A stretch of 64,000 nt of DNA from Brasilonema angustatum HA4187-MV1 (GCA_019359695.1 JAHHGV010000015.1:62001-126000), one strand, 5' to 3'. Shown: positions 1-9,462, counted from the stretch's first letter. Program-made: numbers and translations. Notes: a model not told the origin generated them from the letters alone.

Positions 1-165
1 GAACATTATCCACCAAGTCAAGGCTAAGAAACAGTCAGCGCCTAAGTTCCAAGCACAGATAGTGCGCGTAGGTAAGCGTAGCCAAGACGGCAATAGTACA
101 CAGACTAATACTCCAATAGCAACAGAGATAATCAGTCGATGCCGAGAATCAGAGTTTTTTAACAA
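1..165 (-). CDS. DUF1345 family membrane protein, N-terminal fragment (cut by window edge)
   Basis: The minus-strand frame is open from the left edge to a TTG start at 165, giving 55 residues. They contain a basic start (KNSDSRHR), a hydrophobic segment (IISVAIGVLVCVLLPSW) and then LPTRTICAWN and a second hydrophobic stretch ending WWIMF. This order, with the LPTR...W.. turn between two membrane helices, is what I recognise from the N-terminus of DUF1345 integral membrane proteins. The function of the family is unknown. A GGA triplet lies about nine bases upstream of the TTG, and a TAG stop lies in frame 60 bases further upstream, so the start must be near here. The rest of the gene is outside the window. 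Confidence 0.6.
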   Translation of the reverse strand, partial: MLKNSDSRHRLIISVAIGVLVCVLLPSWLRLPTRTICAWNLGADCFLALTWWIMF

Positions 166-661
166 TTTTTTAAGTCCAACCCAAAAATGATTATTGGTAA
201 TTGAATCCTACCAAGTCAGTTGATTTAAAAAAGTACTTGAGTTAGAGGATGTTTCAAAAGTCTGATTTCAGACTTTATCTTGGTAACTATAAGTCGCATG
301 AGAGTTGCAGCAGATTGCACACAAGCCCTATTCCTTACGCAGTGGCGATCGCCCGTATCACGCCCGGAGGGTTTTCCTCCAGAAAACCCTCCCCCTGTGC
401 TTTCAGCACAGGGCAATCCGGCGCAGCCGGATTGGGGCGTAGGGCGCGCCAAGGGCGATCGCCGTGGGAAACGTCGGTGCATTACAAAGGCTCAGGTATT
501 CCTTACTCGTCGGCTGCTCGGGTGCTCCTCCTAATCCTGATTCGCTTTGAGAATTCGCCATCCACACGTTAAGCTGAATAAAAGTAGCATTTTGTTGCGC
601 TTTGTATATTAAGATTGCGATTTGTGGTAGTTTATGATTTTTGCTCTTTAATAAAACTGGA
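166..661. other. Repeat-rich spacer between DUF1345 and terC genes
   Basis: About 500 bp with no credible gene. Short open frames here lie on top of palindromes and do not resemble proteins. The middle (366-433) is a run of three hairpins, listed separately, flanked by HIP1 sites. The two flanking genes are divergent, so promoters for both should lie in the AT-rich ends (166-250 and 570-660), but no clear -35/-10 pair stands out. Confidence 0.6.
366..433. repeat. Three tandem perfect hairpins
   Basis: Three inverted repeats follow one another almost without a gap: GGAGGGTTTTC (366-376) with GAAAACCCTCC (382-392); CCCTGTGC (393-400) with GCACAGGG (406-413); AATCCGGC (415-422) with GCCGGATT (426-433). 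Loops are 3-5 nt. This arrangement resembles the compact palindromic intergenic repeats common in filamentous cyanobacteria. Confidence 0.75.
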
Positions 662-1396
662 ATGCTAGATAGAATATTCGATTACCTTCAGTTCCATTTC
701 AGCATTGAAGCACCTATAGTGCTGCTGGTGCTCGTGTTTTTAGAGGCAATACTGTCTGCTGATAACGCGATCGCTCTCGCTGCGATCGCCCAAGGACTAG
801 AAGACAAGGAGCTCGAAGATCGGGCACTGAACATTGGTTTAGTATTTGCTTATGTCCTGCGAATCACTTTACTTCTAACAGCCACCTGGGTGCAACAGTT
901 CTGGCAGTTTGAGTTACTAGGTGGAGCTTACCTTCTGTGGCTAGTATTTCAACATTTTACTTCCGAACAAGCCGATGACAATCAACACCATGAACCCAGG
1001 TTTAGTTCTCTGTGGCAAGCGATCCCCATCATTGCTTTTACAGATTTAGCATTTTCTCTTGATAGCGTTACGACTGCGATCGCTGTTTCTAATGAACAGT
1101 GGCTTCTGATTACAGGCACAACCATTGGTGTTGTGACTCTGCGCTTTATGGCAGGTTTATTTATTCGTTGGTTAGATGAATTTGTCCACTTGGAGGATGC
1201 AGGTTATATAACTGTGGCATTAGTGGGCTTGCGATTGCTACTTAAAGTGGTGAACGATTCTTTGGTACCGCCAGAATGGTTCATGATTACTGCGATCGCC
1301 CTCATTTTGGCTTGGGGATTTTCTAAGCGAACCCACTCAGAAGAAATAATAGAAGAACAAAAGAAACCCGAAGTGATGGAAGGGAGTAGAGAGTAG
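662..1396 (+). CDS. TerC family integral membrane protein
   Basis: A 244-residue polytopic membrane protein of the TerC/Alx family (PF03741), whose members are linked to metal-ion (notably manganese) export and, in phototrophs, to membrane-protein insertion. Two family signatures are visible: LEAILSADNA at about residues 28-36 and FTDLAFSLDSV at about 126-136, each carrying the conserved acidic residues within a membrane helix. The open frame extends seven codons upstream to a TTG at 641, but the ATG at 662 gives the usual family N-terminus, so I use it. The C-terminus is charged and low complexity. It converges on ndk with an 85-bp gap. Substrate cannot be deduced. Confidence 0.85.
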   Translation: MLDRIFDYLQFHFSIEAPIVLLVLVFLEAILSADNAIALAAIAQGLEDKELEDRALNIGLVFAYVLRITLLLTATWVQQFWQFELLGGAYLLWLVFQHFTSEQADDNQHHEPRFSSLWQAIPIIAFTDLAFSLDSVTTAIAVSNEQWLLITGTTIGVVTLRFMAGLFIRWLDEFVHLEDAGYITVALVGLRLLLKVVNDSLVPPEWFMITAIALILAWGFSKRTHSEEIIEEQKKPEVMEGSRE

Positions 1397-1481
1397 AAGG
1401 GAGATGAGGGAGTCAGAAAGTGAAGGAAAATATCCTTCGATCCTTCGCACTTTGGCTTCTCATCTCCTCTGCCTTCCTAAA

Positions 1482-1931
1482 TTACTCGTGTAACCAAGGT
1501 GTTATGGTTGGTTGCCAAGAGACTAATTCTTCTTCTTTAAACCACAGAGAGACTTCCTGTTGTGCTGTTTCGATAGCATCGGAACCGTGGATCAGGTTGC
1601 GACCAATATTAATGCCTAAATCACCTCGAATTGTGCCTGGTTCTGCTGAAAGTGGGTTTGTTGCCCCAATGATTTTTCTGGCAGATGCGACAACGCCTTC
1701 GCCTTCCCAAACCATCGCTACCACTGGACCAGAAGTGATAAAATCAACTAACCCAGCAAAAAAAGGTCTTTCCCGGTGAACGTCGTAGTGCTGTTGAGCC
1801 AATTCCTGACTAACTTTTAATAATTTCAAACCAACAAGGGTAAAGCCTTTCTCTTCAAAGCGACGGATAATTTCACCTACCAATCCACGTTGCACGCCAT
1901 CGGGCTTAATTGCTAAAAATGTACGTTCCAA
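1482..1931 (-). CDS. ndk: Nucleoside diphosphate kinase
   Basis: Transfers the gamma-phosphate of ATP to nucleoside diphosphates through a phosphohistidine intermediate, balancing NTP pools in the cytosol. The 149-residue length is normal. The start [20 protein letters not shown] is characteristic, and the active-site block [10 protein letters not shown] is present with the catalytic histidine at about residue 115. Lys9, also catalytic in the family, is present in AIKPD. The gene stands alone, convergent with the TerC gene and divergent from speA, with a 400-bp repeat-bearing spacer upstream. Confidence 0.97.
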   Translation of the reverse strand: MERTFLAIKPDGVQRGLVGEIIRRFEEKGFTLVGLKLLKVSQELAQQHYDVHRERPFFAGLVDFITSGPVVAMVWEGEGVVASARKIIGATNPLSAEPGTIRGDLGINIGRNLIHGSDAIETAQQEVSLWFKEEELVSWQPTITPWLHE

Positions 1932-2330
1932 AACTATCTCCTCAAATTTACAGAATTCGTCTTTTGTGAGCCAGCGCTATGCAGGACGATCTCCTGCGCC
2001 TTGGCGATTGGTGAGACAGCGCGAATGACGGCTCTCCCGACCTACTAGGCGACTGCGCTCTTCGCAGCGGAACCTGAGGTTCTCCCCGATAGCCGTAAGG
2101 CGTGGCGTTAGCCATAGGGCTCTCCCGTTAGGCGTTCACCAATAGTGTGCCACAGGCATACCAGAAGGGTCGTTTGTCTTCTTTAATTTGTCAAGAATTA
2201 ATGACAAACTTTGAGTGAGTTATGACCAATATTGAGAATATCTCAGAAAGTATCTTTAAGTGCATGTGCGCGTAGAGAGGAATACGCTAAATTGTATTTT
2301 CGTGGGTCTAACATCGAGGTCAGCGAAGAA
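1932..2330. other. Spacer upstream of ndk and speA with palindromic repeat
   Basis: About 400 bp. The first 230 bp are GC-rich relative to the surroundings and consist of repeat-like blocks, including CCGTAAGGCGTGGCGTTAGC followed by CATAGGG at 2093-2119, which recurs with one change at 27406-27432. A reading frame continuous with speA runs upstream of its ATG to a TTG at 2232, but it looks unlike the protein family. Promoters for the two divergent genes should be here; none can be assigned with confidence. Confidence 0.5.
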
Positions 2331-4346
2331 ATGCATGTTGAGTCAACAGAGAAATTAGAAGGGGTGCTGAAACTGCCGTCCGATGGACAAAAAGCGGAAT
2401 TGAAAAATAATAAACAAAAAAAGCTGCTACCACCAGCCACATCAGCAGATGTACCTCGCCCGTGGACAATAGAACAGAGTGAAGAACTTTACCGAATAGA
2501 AGGTTGGGGGCAGCCTTACTTTTCTATAAACGCAGCAGGTCATATCACTGTTTCTCCTAAAGGCGATCGCGGCGGTTCTTTGGACTTATATGAACTCGTC
2601 AACGCCCTCAAGCAGCGTAGCTTAGGACTGCCCCTACTGATTCGTTTCTCAGATATTTTGGAAGACAGGATTGAGCGGTTAAACGCTTGTTTTGCCAAAG
2701 CGATCGCCCGCTATAACTACCCTGGTGTTTACCGTGGCGTATTTCCTGTCAAGTGCAATCAGCAACGGCACTTAATTGAAGACTTGGTGAAGTTCGGCAA
2801 ACCCCATCAATTTGGCTTAGAAGCTGGTTCTAAGCCAGAGTTGATGATAGCCCTAGCTTTGTTGGATACACCAGGAGCGCTGCTCATTTGTAACGGCTAT
2901 AAAGACCGAGAATACATCGAGACAGCGATGCTGGCACAGAAACTAGGTCAAAAGCCGATTATCGTTCTAGAACAAATCGAAGAAGTTGATTTGGTAATCG
3001 AGGTCAGCCAACAATTGGGGATCGAGCCAATTGTCGGTGTGAGAGCTAAACTAAGTACCCAAGGCATGGGACGCTGGGGAACTTCTACAGGCGATCGCGC
3101 TAAATTTGGTCTTACCATCCCTGAAATTATTCGGGCAGTTGACAAGTTACGCGAAGCTAATCTATTGGGTTCCTTGCAGCTTTTACACTTCCACATTGGC
3201 TCGCAAATCTCAGCGATCAATGTGATCAAAGATGCTATCCAAGAAGCCAGCCGTATTTATGTGGAGCTAGCAGCATTGGGGGCAAAAATGAAGTATCTCG
3301 ATGTTGGTGGTGGCTTGGGTGTGGATTATGACGGTTCGCAAACCAACTTCTATGCCTCGAAAAACTACAATATGCAGAACTATGCCAACGATATCGTGGC
3401 AGAGTTAAAAGATACCTGTGCGGAGCGAAAATTACCAGTACCAACACTTATAAGCGAAAGCGGACGGGCGATCGCTTCCCATCAATCGGTACTGATTTTT
3501 GACGTTCTTAGTAGCAGTGTTGTCCCGCTTGACTCACCAGAACAGCCAAAAGAGGGTGAATCCCCGGTGATTACTTACCTGTGGGAAACTTACCAATCTG
3601 TTAACGAGGAGAACTACCAAGAACTCTACCATGATGCTACCCAATTCAAAGAAGAAGCCATCAGTCGTTTCAACTTAGGAATTTTAAGTCTTACAGAACG
3701 GGCTAAAGCTGAAAGGCTTTACTGGACTTGTTGTCAAAAAATTCTTGAAATAACTAGAAAGCAGGAATACGTACCGGACGAGATGGAAGACCTAGAACAA
3801 ATCATGGCTTCTATCTACTACGTCAATCTTTCTGTGTTTCAATCTGCACCTGACTGTTGGGCTATTGACCAGCTTTTTCCTATCATGCCAATTCACCGTT
3901 TGGATCAAGAACCAACACGGCGAGGAATTTTGGCAGATCTGACATGCGATAGTGATGGCAAAATCGACAGGTTTATTGATCTGCGGGATGTGAAATCAGT
4001 TTTAGAACTGCATCCACTCAAATCTGGAGAACCCTACTATCTCGGAATGTTCCTCAACGGAGCTTATCAAGAAATTATGGGCAATTTGCACAATCTCTTT
4101 GGCGATACCAACACAGTTCACATTCAACTGACTCCAAAAGGTTACCAAATTGAACACGTTGTTAAAGGTGATACCATGAGCGAAGTGGTAAGCTATGTGC
4201 AGTATGACTCTGAAGATATGGTGGAAAGCATTCGCCAACGTTGTGAGCATGCTTTAGAAGAAAATCACATCACTTTAGCGGAAGCTCAAAGGCTGTTACA
4301 AACCTATGAACAAAGTTTGCGACGCTACACTTACCTAAATAGTTAA
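2331..4346 (+). CDS. speA: Biosynthetic arginine decarboxylase
   Basis: PLP-dependent enzyme converting arginine to agmatine, the first step of polyamine synthesis from arginine. From the ATG at 2331 the protein has 671 residues, close to the family length. The PLP lysine lies in VFPVKCNQQRHLIE (about residue 141), followed by FGLEAGSKPEL. Further conserved blocks are the barrel segment LHFHIGSQI, the glycine-rich VGGGLGVDYDGS (phosphate-binding) and SESGRAIASHQS. An upstream TTG (2232) would add 33 residues unlike the family. It converges on the nucleotidyltransferase gene with a hairpin between the two stops. Confidence 0.95.
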   Translation: MHVESTEKLEGVLKLPSDGQKAELKNNKQKKLLPPATSADVPRPWTIEQSEELYRIEGWGQPYFSINAAGHITVSPKGDRGGSLDLYELVNALKQRSLGLPLLIRFSDILEDRIERLNACFAKAIARYNYPGVYRGVFPVKCNQQRHLIEDLVKFGKPHQFGLEAGSKPELMIALALLDTPGALLICNGYKDREYIETAMLAQKLGQKPIIVLEQIEEVDLVIEVSQQLGIEPIVGVRAKLSTQGMGRWGTSTGDRAKFGLTIPEIIRAVDKLREANLLGSLQLLHFHIGSQISAINVIKDAIQEASRIYVELAALGAKMKYLDVGGGLGVDYDGSQTNFYASKNYNMQNYANDIVAELKDTCAERKLPVPTLISESGRAIASHQSVLIFDVLSSSVVPLDSPEQPKEGESPVITYLWETYQSVNEENYQELYHDATQFKEEAISRFNLGILSLTERAKAERLYWTCCQKILEITRKQEYVPDEMEDLEQIMASIYYVNLSVFQSAPDCWAIDQLFPIMPIHRLDQEPTRRGILADLTCDSDGKIDRFIDLRDVKSVLELHPLKSGEPYYLGMFLNGAYQEIMGNLHNLFGDTNTVHIQLTPKGYQIEHVVKGDTMSEVVSYVQYDSEDMVESIRQRCEHALEENHITLAEAQRLLQTYEQSLRRYTYLNS

Positions 4347-4354
4347 AAGTTAAA

Positions 4355-4386
4355 AGTCATTAGTCATCAATGAGTGACTAATGACT
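4355..4386. terminator. Hairpin between convergent speA and nucleotidyltransferase genes
   Basis: AGTCATTAGTCA (4355-4366) and TGACTAATGACT (4375-4386) form a perfect 12-bp stem with an 8-nt loop, between two convergent stop codons. It lacks a strong T-run on either side, so it may act as a bidirectional terminator or only as an RNA 3'-end stabiliser. Confidence 0.6.
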
Positions 4387-4391
4387 AATAA

Positions 4392-5558
4392 CTAAGTCGC
4401 GTGATTTCCCAACAATTCAGCAATAGCTTGCCGTTCCACTGGCGTATGCGATGGTGGATCTCGGCGAGCATCAGTAATGAGCCAGTCTAGCGCTGCTGCT
4501 TGGACATCTATCGTTGCTCCAGTCTTGTCTACGCAGTGACGACCAAATACCAACTTGTCCACAAGCCGTACTCCCGGTCCCAATCGCGACCACTCAAAAA
4601 TCACACTGTTTTCTACCGTAGCACCACTGCATACCCAGCAGTTTGGACCTATCATCGTAGGGCCAACAATTTTGGCTCCGTCTTCAATCTTGGTCATGCC
4701 GCCGATGTAAACTGGACCTGTAATATCCACTTTGTCCCAATTGACCGCAACATTCATGCCAGTGTAAATACCAGGTGCGACTTGTTGTCCGGGGATTTGC
4801 ACGTTCTTAATTTGCCCTGAAAGCACACCACGAATTGCCCGCCAGTAGTCTGGAACTTTTCCAATATCCACCCATTCAAAGTCCATTGGGATAGCGTAGA
4901 AGGGCGCACCGATTTCTACCAGTTTGGGGAAAAGCTGGCTACCAATGTCATACTCTACCCCAGAAGGGATATAATTAAAGACCTCTGGTTCAAAAATATA
5001 AATACCTGTGTTGATATTAGTGCTCAGAGCTTCCTCAACCTTAGGTTTTTCTTGGAAAGCTTTGACACGACCATCCTCGTTAGTGACGACTACACCATAG
5101 CTAGAAACTTCTTCCTTGGGCACGGATTTCATGATGATGGTCGCAAGAGATCCTTTAGATTTGTGCCACTTCACGGCTGCTGTCAAATCTAGGTCAATCA
5201 GAGCATCACCGCACAACACCACAAAGGTATCATCAAAGAATGGATAAAAGTCTTGGATCTTCCGCATTCCCCCAGCAGATCCAACAGCCTCCCCAACAAG
5301 GCTACCTTCAACAATGCGACCTTCAAAAGAGTAGGCAATTTGCACGCCAAACCGCTGACCATCACGGAAATAACTTTCAATTTCTTCTGCTAAATGGCTT
5401 ACATTGACCATAATCTGGTCAAACCCGTGTTTGCGTAAAAGTTCCAGTAAAAATTCCATTACTGGCTTCTGCAAAATGGGCATCATCGGTTTGGGCGTTG
5501 TGTAAGTAATCGGACGTACACGAGTACCTTTACCAGCTGCGAGAATCATCGCCTTCAT
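4392..5558 (-). CDS. Sugar-phosphate nucleotidyltransferase with left-handed beta-helix tail
   Basis: Makes an NDP-sugar from a sugar 1-phosphate and an NTP. The 388-residue protein opens with the nucleotidyltransferase signature LAAGKGTRVRPIT followed by PKPMMPILQKP, then VLCGDALIDLD (metal/NDP site) and EWVDIGKVPDYWRA. From about residue 255 to the end it changes to hexapeptide-repeat sequence (VYIGGMTKIEDGAKIVGP, then MIGPNCWVCSGATV), i.e. a left-handed beta-helix. This layout matches bacterial homologues of GDP-mannose pyrophosphorylase and RmlA/GlmU-like proteins. Base and sugar specificity cannot be read off. It could supply the exopolysaccharide locus 24 kb away, but it is not part of that cluster. 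Confidence 0.88.
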   Translation of the reverse strand: MKAMILAAGKGTRVRPITYTTPKPMMPILQKPVMEFLLELLRKHGFDQIMVNVSHLAEEIESYFRDGQRFGVQIAYSFEGRIVEGSLVGEAVGSAGGMRKIQDFYPFFDDTFVVLCGDALIDLDLTAAVKWHKSKGSLATIIMKSVPKEEVSSYGVVVTNEDGRVKAFQEKPKVEEALSTNINTGIYIFEPEVFNYIPSGVEYDIGSQLFPKLVEIGAPFYAIPMDFEWVDIGKVPDYWRAIRGVLSGQIKNVQIPGQQVAPGIYTGMNVAVNWDKVDITGPVYIGGMTKIEDGAKIVGPTMIGPNCWVCSGATVENSVIFEWSRLGPGVRLVDKLVFGRHCVDKTGATIDVQAAALDWLITDARRDPPSHTPVERQAIAELLGNHAT

Positions 5559-6311
5559 ATGTCTTTATTCCTCAACCACAAGCGAGTTTACTGTTATGAA
5601 GTCATATTTCATCGTGAGTTTATTTCTGATTGAAGTCACCCCGTAAAGCACGGATCACAGATATCAAGAGACTTTGGCGCAGTCATCTGCATAACCTGCC
5701 TAATAGTGTCAAGTATAAAGCATGAATAAAATATAAAATATTAAGTATAAAGTATAAAATTTTCATACCTAGCTTTCAACATTCACACTTCATGACTTTA
5801 TATCATTCTTTATCCTACTCTAACCTATCCTGCATAAAGCCCATTGAGCTTTACGAGAAGCCCTATGCCTGCGGCACGGCTACACCGTAAGTCTTGCGTA
5901 GGCTTGCGCCAACAATAGAACAGTCTGGAGGAGGAGATATGAATATACCTCCAGCACACCTGTGTCCTAAGCCGTTTCGACATGCTATGCCACAGAGTGC
6001 CTGTTCACCGGACTTACGGACATGCGCTCTGTGGTAAAACACACGCACGCTTTGTATGCCCTCTGGGGACGCTCTTCCAACGCCACAAGCTGAGGAGTTG
6101 CGCCAACAGTGAACCCAGTCACCAAGATCCACAAAACTTTGATCTAGAGAGCACTGTTTGGTCACCATCCAGAGTAGGTAACTTGTACACAAAGGTTTTC
6201 CGGACTTAGCAAAATGTCTGTTGGTGTCTAAATTTTTTCATTCATTATCTTTATCAATTTAATCGGATTTTGGAACCTACTGAAGCCAAACTCTGATAAT
6301 CTTGAATATTC
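5559..6311. other. Repeat-bearing spacer without a gene
   Basis: About 750 bp between two leftward genes. The stretch 5700-5770 is a low-complexity AT-rich block built from TATAAA-like units. From 5850 to 6100 the composition becomes GC-richer, with repeat-type words such as CCTGCGGCACGGCTACACCG. A 109-codon minus-strand frame covers this area but has no family resemblance, no plausible start signal and lies on repeat sequence, so I do not call it. Confidence 0.55.
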
Positions 6312-7154
6312 CTATGTTGCAAACTCTGAATTCAGCGGAGTCTCTATGGATTCATGATTAGCTGAATCAGTCAGTAACCTGATTTTAATTTCCTGATAAA
6401 ACTCCTCCTGAAATAGCTCCACTTTCGATTGAGCACAAAGCAGTAATAAAGCCCAGAAAACACTAACAACTATATGACTATGTTGCGATGTGTGTGTATT
6501 ATTTTGTTGTGGTTGCTTTGTTTGCGTCCACAACTCCACCAGTTGTTCAAGATTGAGCCAACTGTTCTGTAAACTCAATTGTGTTGCCACACTTTGCAAT
6601 AGCTGCTCTAGTTCAAAAGCTACCTCTGTAAGATTTTCCTGGTGAGCCAACTCTAATGCTGCCCGCATACTTTGCAAACTAGGTTGCCGTTTCTGACGGA
6701 CAGGTTTATCGGCTTTTTCTACCAGTTTCAATTGTTGTGCCATGATTTGCAATTGCGAAATCAGTTCTTGCAAAGTCACGCGACGCTTTGATGGTGGCAT
6801 TGCTGTTGGACGACGACGCAAGTGCCGCTCTAATGGCAAGCGCTGAGCTTGATGAATGATCCCGTCTTCACTCGTAAGCAATTCATCATCAACGGCCGCT
6901 TCTTGATCTTGTGCTGCTGATTGCAATTCCACCAAAGTATTTGCTTTAAATAACACAAGTTTGGATGCCGACAAAAAAGCTTGTCCTGATTTCAACAAGT
7001 CAGTTTCATAGCCTTTGGTGGTTGCCTCCAATCCCATTAGTTCCAAATAACGATCAATCACCGAAATCACCTTGACATCCCAAGGATCTATTTCCCCAAG
7101 TTCAGCCTGATGAATCAGGAGTGTAATGTTTTCCAATAACTCGGAAGCATCCAT
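6312..7154 (-). CDS. scpA: Segregation and condensation protein A
   Basis: ScpA is the kleisin that bridges SMC dimers and, with ScpB, forms the bacterial condensin acting in chromosome compaction and segregation. The N-terminal SMC-binding region is recognisable in LLENITLLIHQAELGEIDPW followed by DVKVISVIDRYLEL. The middle (about residues 85-140) is a variable acidic/basic linker and the C-terminus holds a short winged-helix region (VELFQEEFYQEIKIRLL). At 280 residues it is of usual length for cyanobacteria. scpB and smc are not in this window. The LapA-like gene lies just upstream on the same strand, separated by a hairpin. Confidence 0.85.
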   Translation of the reverse strand: MDASELLENITLLIHQAELGEIDPWDVKVISVIDRYLELMGLEATTKGYETDLLKSGQAFLSASKLVLFKANTLVELQSAAQDQEAAVDDELLTSEDGIIHQAQRLPLERHLRRRPTAMPPSKRRVTLQELISQLQIMAQQLKLVEKADKPVRQKRQPSLQSMRAALELAHQENLTEVAFELEQLLQSVATQLSLQNSWLNLEQLVELWTQTKQPQQNNTHTSQHSHIVVSVFWALLLLCAQSKVELFQEEFYQEIKIRLLTDSANHESIETPLNSEFAT

Positions 7155-7226
7155 TAATTGTTTGGATATTGGATTTACTGGTTTTGTATGAGAAATTACG
7201 ATTTCTTATGAGTTGTTCTTTGTTGT

Positions 7227-7264
7227 GTTAGTAGTCGATAGTGGAACGACTAACGACTACTAAC
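7227..7264. terminator. Hairpin between lapA-like gene and scpA
   Basis: GTTAGTAGTCG (7227-7237) pairs perfectly with CGACTACTAAC (7254-7264), an 11-bp stem with a 16-nt loop, sitting in the 129-bp gap downstream of the LapA-like gene. No T-run follows, so termination is uncertain. Confidence 0.45.
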
Positions 7265-7283
7265 TATCCACTCACCAATTCTT

Positions 7284-7643
7284 TTATTGACTGATGACTT
7301 GTGCTTCTTTTGCTACAGAATCATTCACTGGCGGTAGAACAGGTTTCAAAGATTGAACTTCTGCTTGATATTGTTCAACCTTCCTTTCTAATTCCTTAAT
7401 TTGGACATTTTTTTGTCGCACTTGTTGACCAGAAAGTACAAGTCGCAGAAGATGTGTCCACATACTATACAACCAAGCCAGAACTGCTCCTATCCCACTT
7501 GCCAAAAGCAATTCAATTGCAATTGGTGCTTGCACCTGTAGTTCTGGAACGATATTGATTGTTCCAGGTTGGGTGTTCTCGAGGGCAAATAAAGCCAAGG
7601 CTAAACAAAAGATAAAGATTATTACAAAGTTAATTTGTCTCAT
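7284..7643 (-). CDS. LapA family (DUF1049) membrane protein
   Basis: A 119-residue inner-membrane protein. Two hydrophobic segments are visible, at about residues 5-22 (VIIFIFCLALALFALENT) and 43-62 (IELLLASGIGAVLAWLYSMW), and a C-terminal coiled coil at about 75-105 (QIKELERKVEQYQAEVQSL). The ALEN(T/Q) block after the first helix is typical of the LapA/YciS family (PF06305); the E. coli relatives act with LapB in lipopolysaccharide quality control. In cyanobacteria the role is not established. It is probably transcribed ahead of scpA. Confidence 0.72.
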   Translation of the reverse strand: MRQINFVIIFIFCLALALFALENTQPGTINIVPELQVQAPIAIELLLASGIGAVLAWLYSMWTHLLRLVLSGQQVRQKNVQIKELERKVEQYQAEVQSLKPVLPPVNDSVAKEAQVISQ

Positions 7644-8165
7644 TGAAAATCAAAGACTAGATAATTGTTTTTGCCCAATGCTTCCCTGAAAATTGTGGCT
7701 AATACCATTTTGAATCGTGCTTCAACATAGCGCAACTTGCTATCCAAAAAAGTTTGAAAACGTTAAGGTTGAACATCTACAGTACTCCTATTTGAGTTGT
7801 CAAACAACTTTTGGGGTTACTCAGTACTTTTAGGAACTAGTACGTCTTCGTAGCTTAGGCTCAACTGAGAGTTTCCTGAACCACAAGCCACAGGCAGTAA
7901 ACGCGTCTATGGCACTTCAGTCATTTGTACAAACAAATAAAAAACATTGGACAATTGACTTAGGACAACCTTCCAGAAGAATTTCACAAACTATTTAGGA
8001 TTGCTAGAAAACAATATGCTATGAGAAGGAATCTAACTCGTAGAGTATAACATATGATATTTTTATACACCTACTAATGTGACAAAAATGCCTCGAACAA
8101 ATCATAATATAAATCTTTACATTTCCCTCTGTATATGAAATTTTTATCAATCATTTCCAAGACTC
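7644..8165. other. Spacer, nothing recognised
   Basis: About 520 bp between two leftward genes. I see no coding frame, hairpin series or RNA signature. It should contain the promoter of the LapA-like gene near 7650-7750. Confidence 0.5.
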
Positions 8166-9221
8166 CTACTCAGTTACACTGTTTCTTATGTTACCGCCTT
8201 TTATAGCATCGAAGGTAACTTTTATGGTACCAGCAATAGGAACTGCAACCAGTGTTCCTAATAAACCAGCAATCTCAAATCCCATGAGAATGGCCACAAA
8301 AATCCAGATGGGATTAACACCAATAAAATTACCAAGTAACTTGGGACCTAATAGATTATCTTTGATTTGCTGCATGAAAATGGCAGCTACAGCGACTTGA
8401 ATTGCCAACCACCAATTTTGTAGCAATATTAAAAAAGTAACCAAACCAATACCTAAAGTCGCCCCGATGAAGGGGATGAGTTGAGATATACCTATGACTA
8501 TGGCAAATAACAAGGCAAAAGGTACTTTCAGAACTAAGAAAATAGGAATGAGGCTAATTACCATAAACAATGCTAGCAAAATCTGGCTGAGGAAAAAGTA
8601 GTGGAAATTAAGTCGTAAAGATGTGGTTAAGGGGAATCGAATATGAGGTGGTAAGAAGTTGAATAAGCCAGACCATACTCGATCGCCATACACTAGCATA
8701 TAAAATGCCAGCACTACCACCAATATCAGATCAACTAAACCCGATAACAGTGTTCCCGCAAATCCCACAACAACCGAAGCCAACTGTTGCAGCAAACTCT
8801 GAATGTTTGCATTTATTTGATTGCTGACTACCGTCAAATCTAGGGGAAAACGCCGCTTTTTAGCTAAAGCTTCAATATGCTCCAAGTTTGCTTGACTGGT
8901 GGCTAGCCAATCTGGAATTTTATTTAAAAGTTGTATTGTTTGGTCAATAACTATAGGTACGAGCGTGACGCCAAGAATGACCAAAAGCGTTAAAGTTAGC
9001 AGCAATACAATAATAACTGCTTGAGCACGGGTCAAGGCAATGCGTTCAAAGAACTTGACTGGGTAGTTCAGTAAAAAAGCCAGAATTGCTGCAATGCTCA
9101 CAATGGTGATAGGGTGCTGGAATAAGCGAAAAATCACATACAGCAACCAGAGATTGAGAGCGATAATCGGACCGCTCAGGCCGTATATTAACAGACGTTG
9201 AACTGAGGCTGAACGGTACAT
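8166..9221 (-). CDS. AI-2E family transporter
   Basis: A 351-residue polytopic membrane protein of the AI-2E transporter/PerM/UPF0118 family (PF01594). Family hallmarks are the first helices with the LLNYPVKFFERI loop (about residues 47-58), a long periplasmic loop rich in Leu/Gln, and the C-terminal block SQLIPFIGATLGI followed by QQIKDNLLGPKLLGNFIGVN, which carries the conserved P-F-x-G and GPKLLG motifs. Members include the E. coli exporter TqsA, Na+/H+ antiporters and uncharacterised permeases, so the substrate is open. The gene stands alone and is divergent from pdxH, with a small inverted-repeat element in the shared upstream region. Confidence 0.85.
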   Translation of the reverse strand: MYRSASVQRLLIYGLSGPIIALNLWLLYVIFRLFQHPITIVSIAAILAFLLNYPVKFFERIALTRAQAVIIVLLLTLTLLVILGVTLVPIVIDQTIQLLNKIPDWLATSQANLEHIEALAKKRRFPLDLTVVSNQINANIQSLLQQLASVVVGFAGTLLSGLVDLILVVVLAFYMLVYGDRVWSGLFNFLPPHIRFPLTTSLRLNFHYFFLSQILLALFMVISLIPIFLVLKVPFALLFAIVIGISQLIPFIGATLGIGLVTFLILLQNWWLAIQVAVAAIFMQQIKDNLLGPKLLGNFIGVNPIWIFVAILMGFEIAGLLGTLVAVPIAGTIKVTFDAIKGGNIRNSVTE

Positions 9222-9303
9222 CTTATGTTATTTGTGTTAAAACGCCTTGATACATTAAGTACAACTTGGTGAAAGCTGATGACTATATAGATTAGATAGA
9301 TAT

Positions 9304-9395
9304 AGGACTTACGCACGCGCTATTAAAAACAGTGGGTTGTGATTGCTTCCCAGAGGTCGCAATGACTATGGTTACGTTGTTCGTGCGTAAGTCCT
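9304..9395. repeat. MITE-like element, AGGACTTACGCA family (copy 1)
   Basis: Perfect 14-bp terminal inverted repeats, AGGACTTACGCACG (9304-9317) and CGTGCGTAAGTCCT (9382-9395), bound a 92-bp element with no coding content. The same terminal sequence bounds elements at 55940-56118 and 57872-57972, while the interiors differ. It lies in the divergent promoter region of the AI-2E gene and pdxH. Confidence 0.85.
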
Positions 9396-9462
9396 GAGAT
9401 ATTTTGCAAATACACGCATAAAGTACTGAAATACGTACTTAATAATAGGAAAGTAAACGAAA

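Noticed and set aside
249-572. Overlapping 107- and 85-codon frames on both strands
   Set aside because: They span the three tandem hairpins; open frames are a by-product of GC-rich palindromes.
1420-1779. 119-codon plus-strand frame over ndk
   Set aside because: Antisense shadow of a certain gene (ndk).
2232-2330. TTG at 2232 as start of speA
   Set aside because: The added 33 residues do not look like the family and the ATG at 2331 gives the normal length.
5863-6192. 109-codon minus-strand open frame
   Set aside because: Lies on repeat-type sequence, has no recognisable ribosome site and no protein-like composition or family resemblance.
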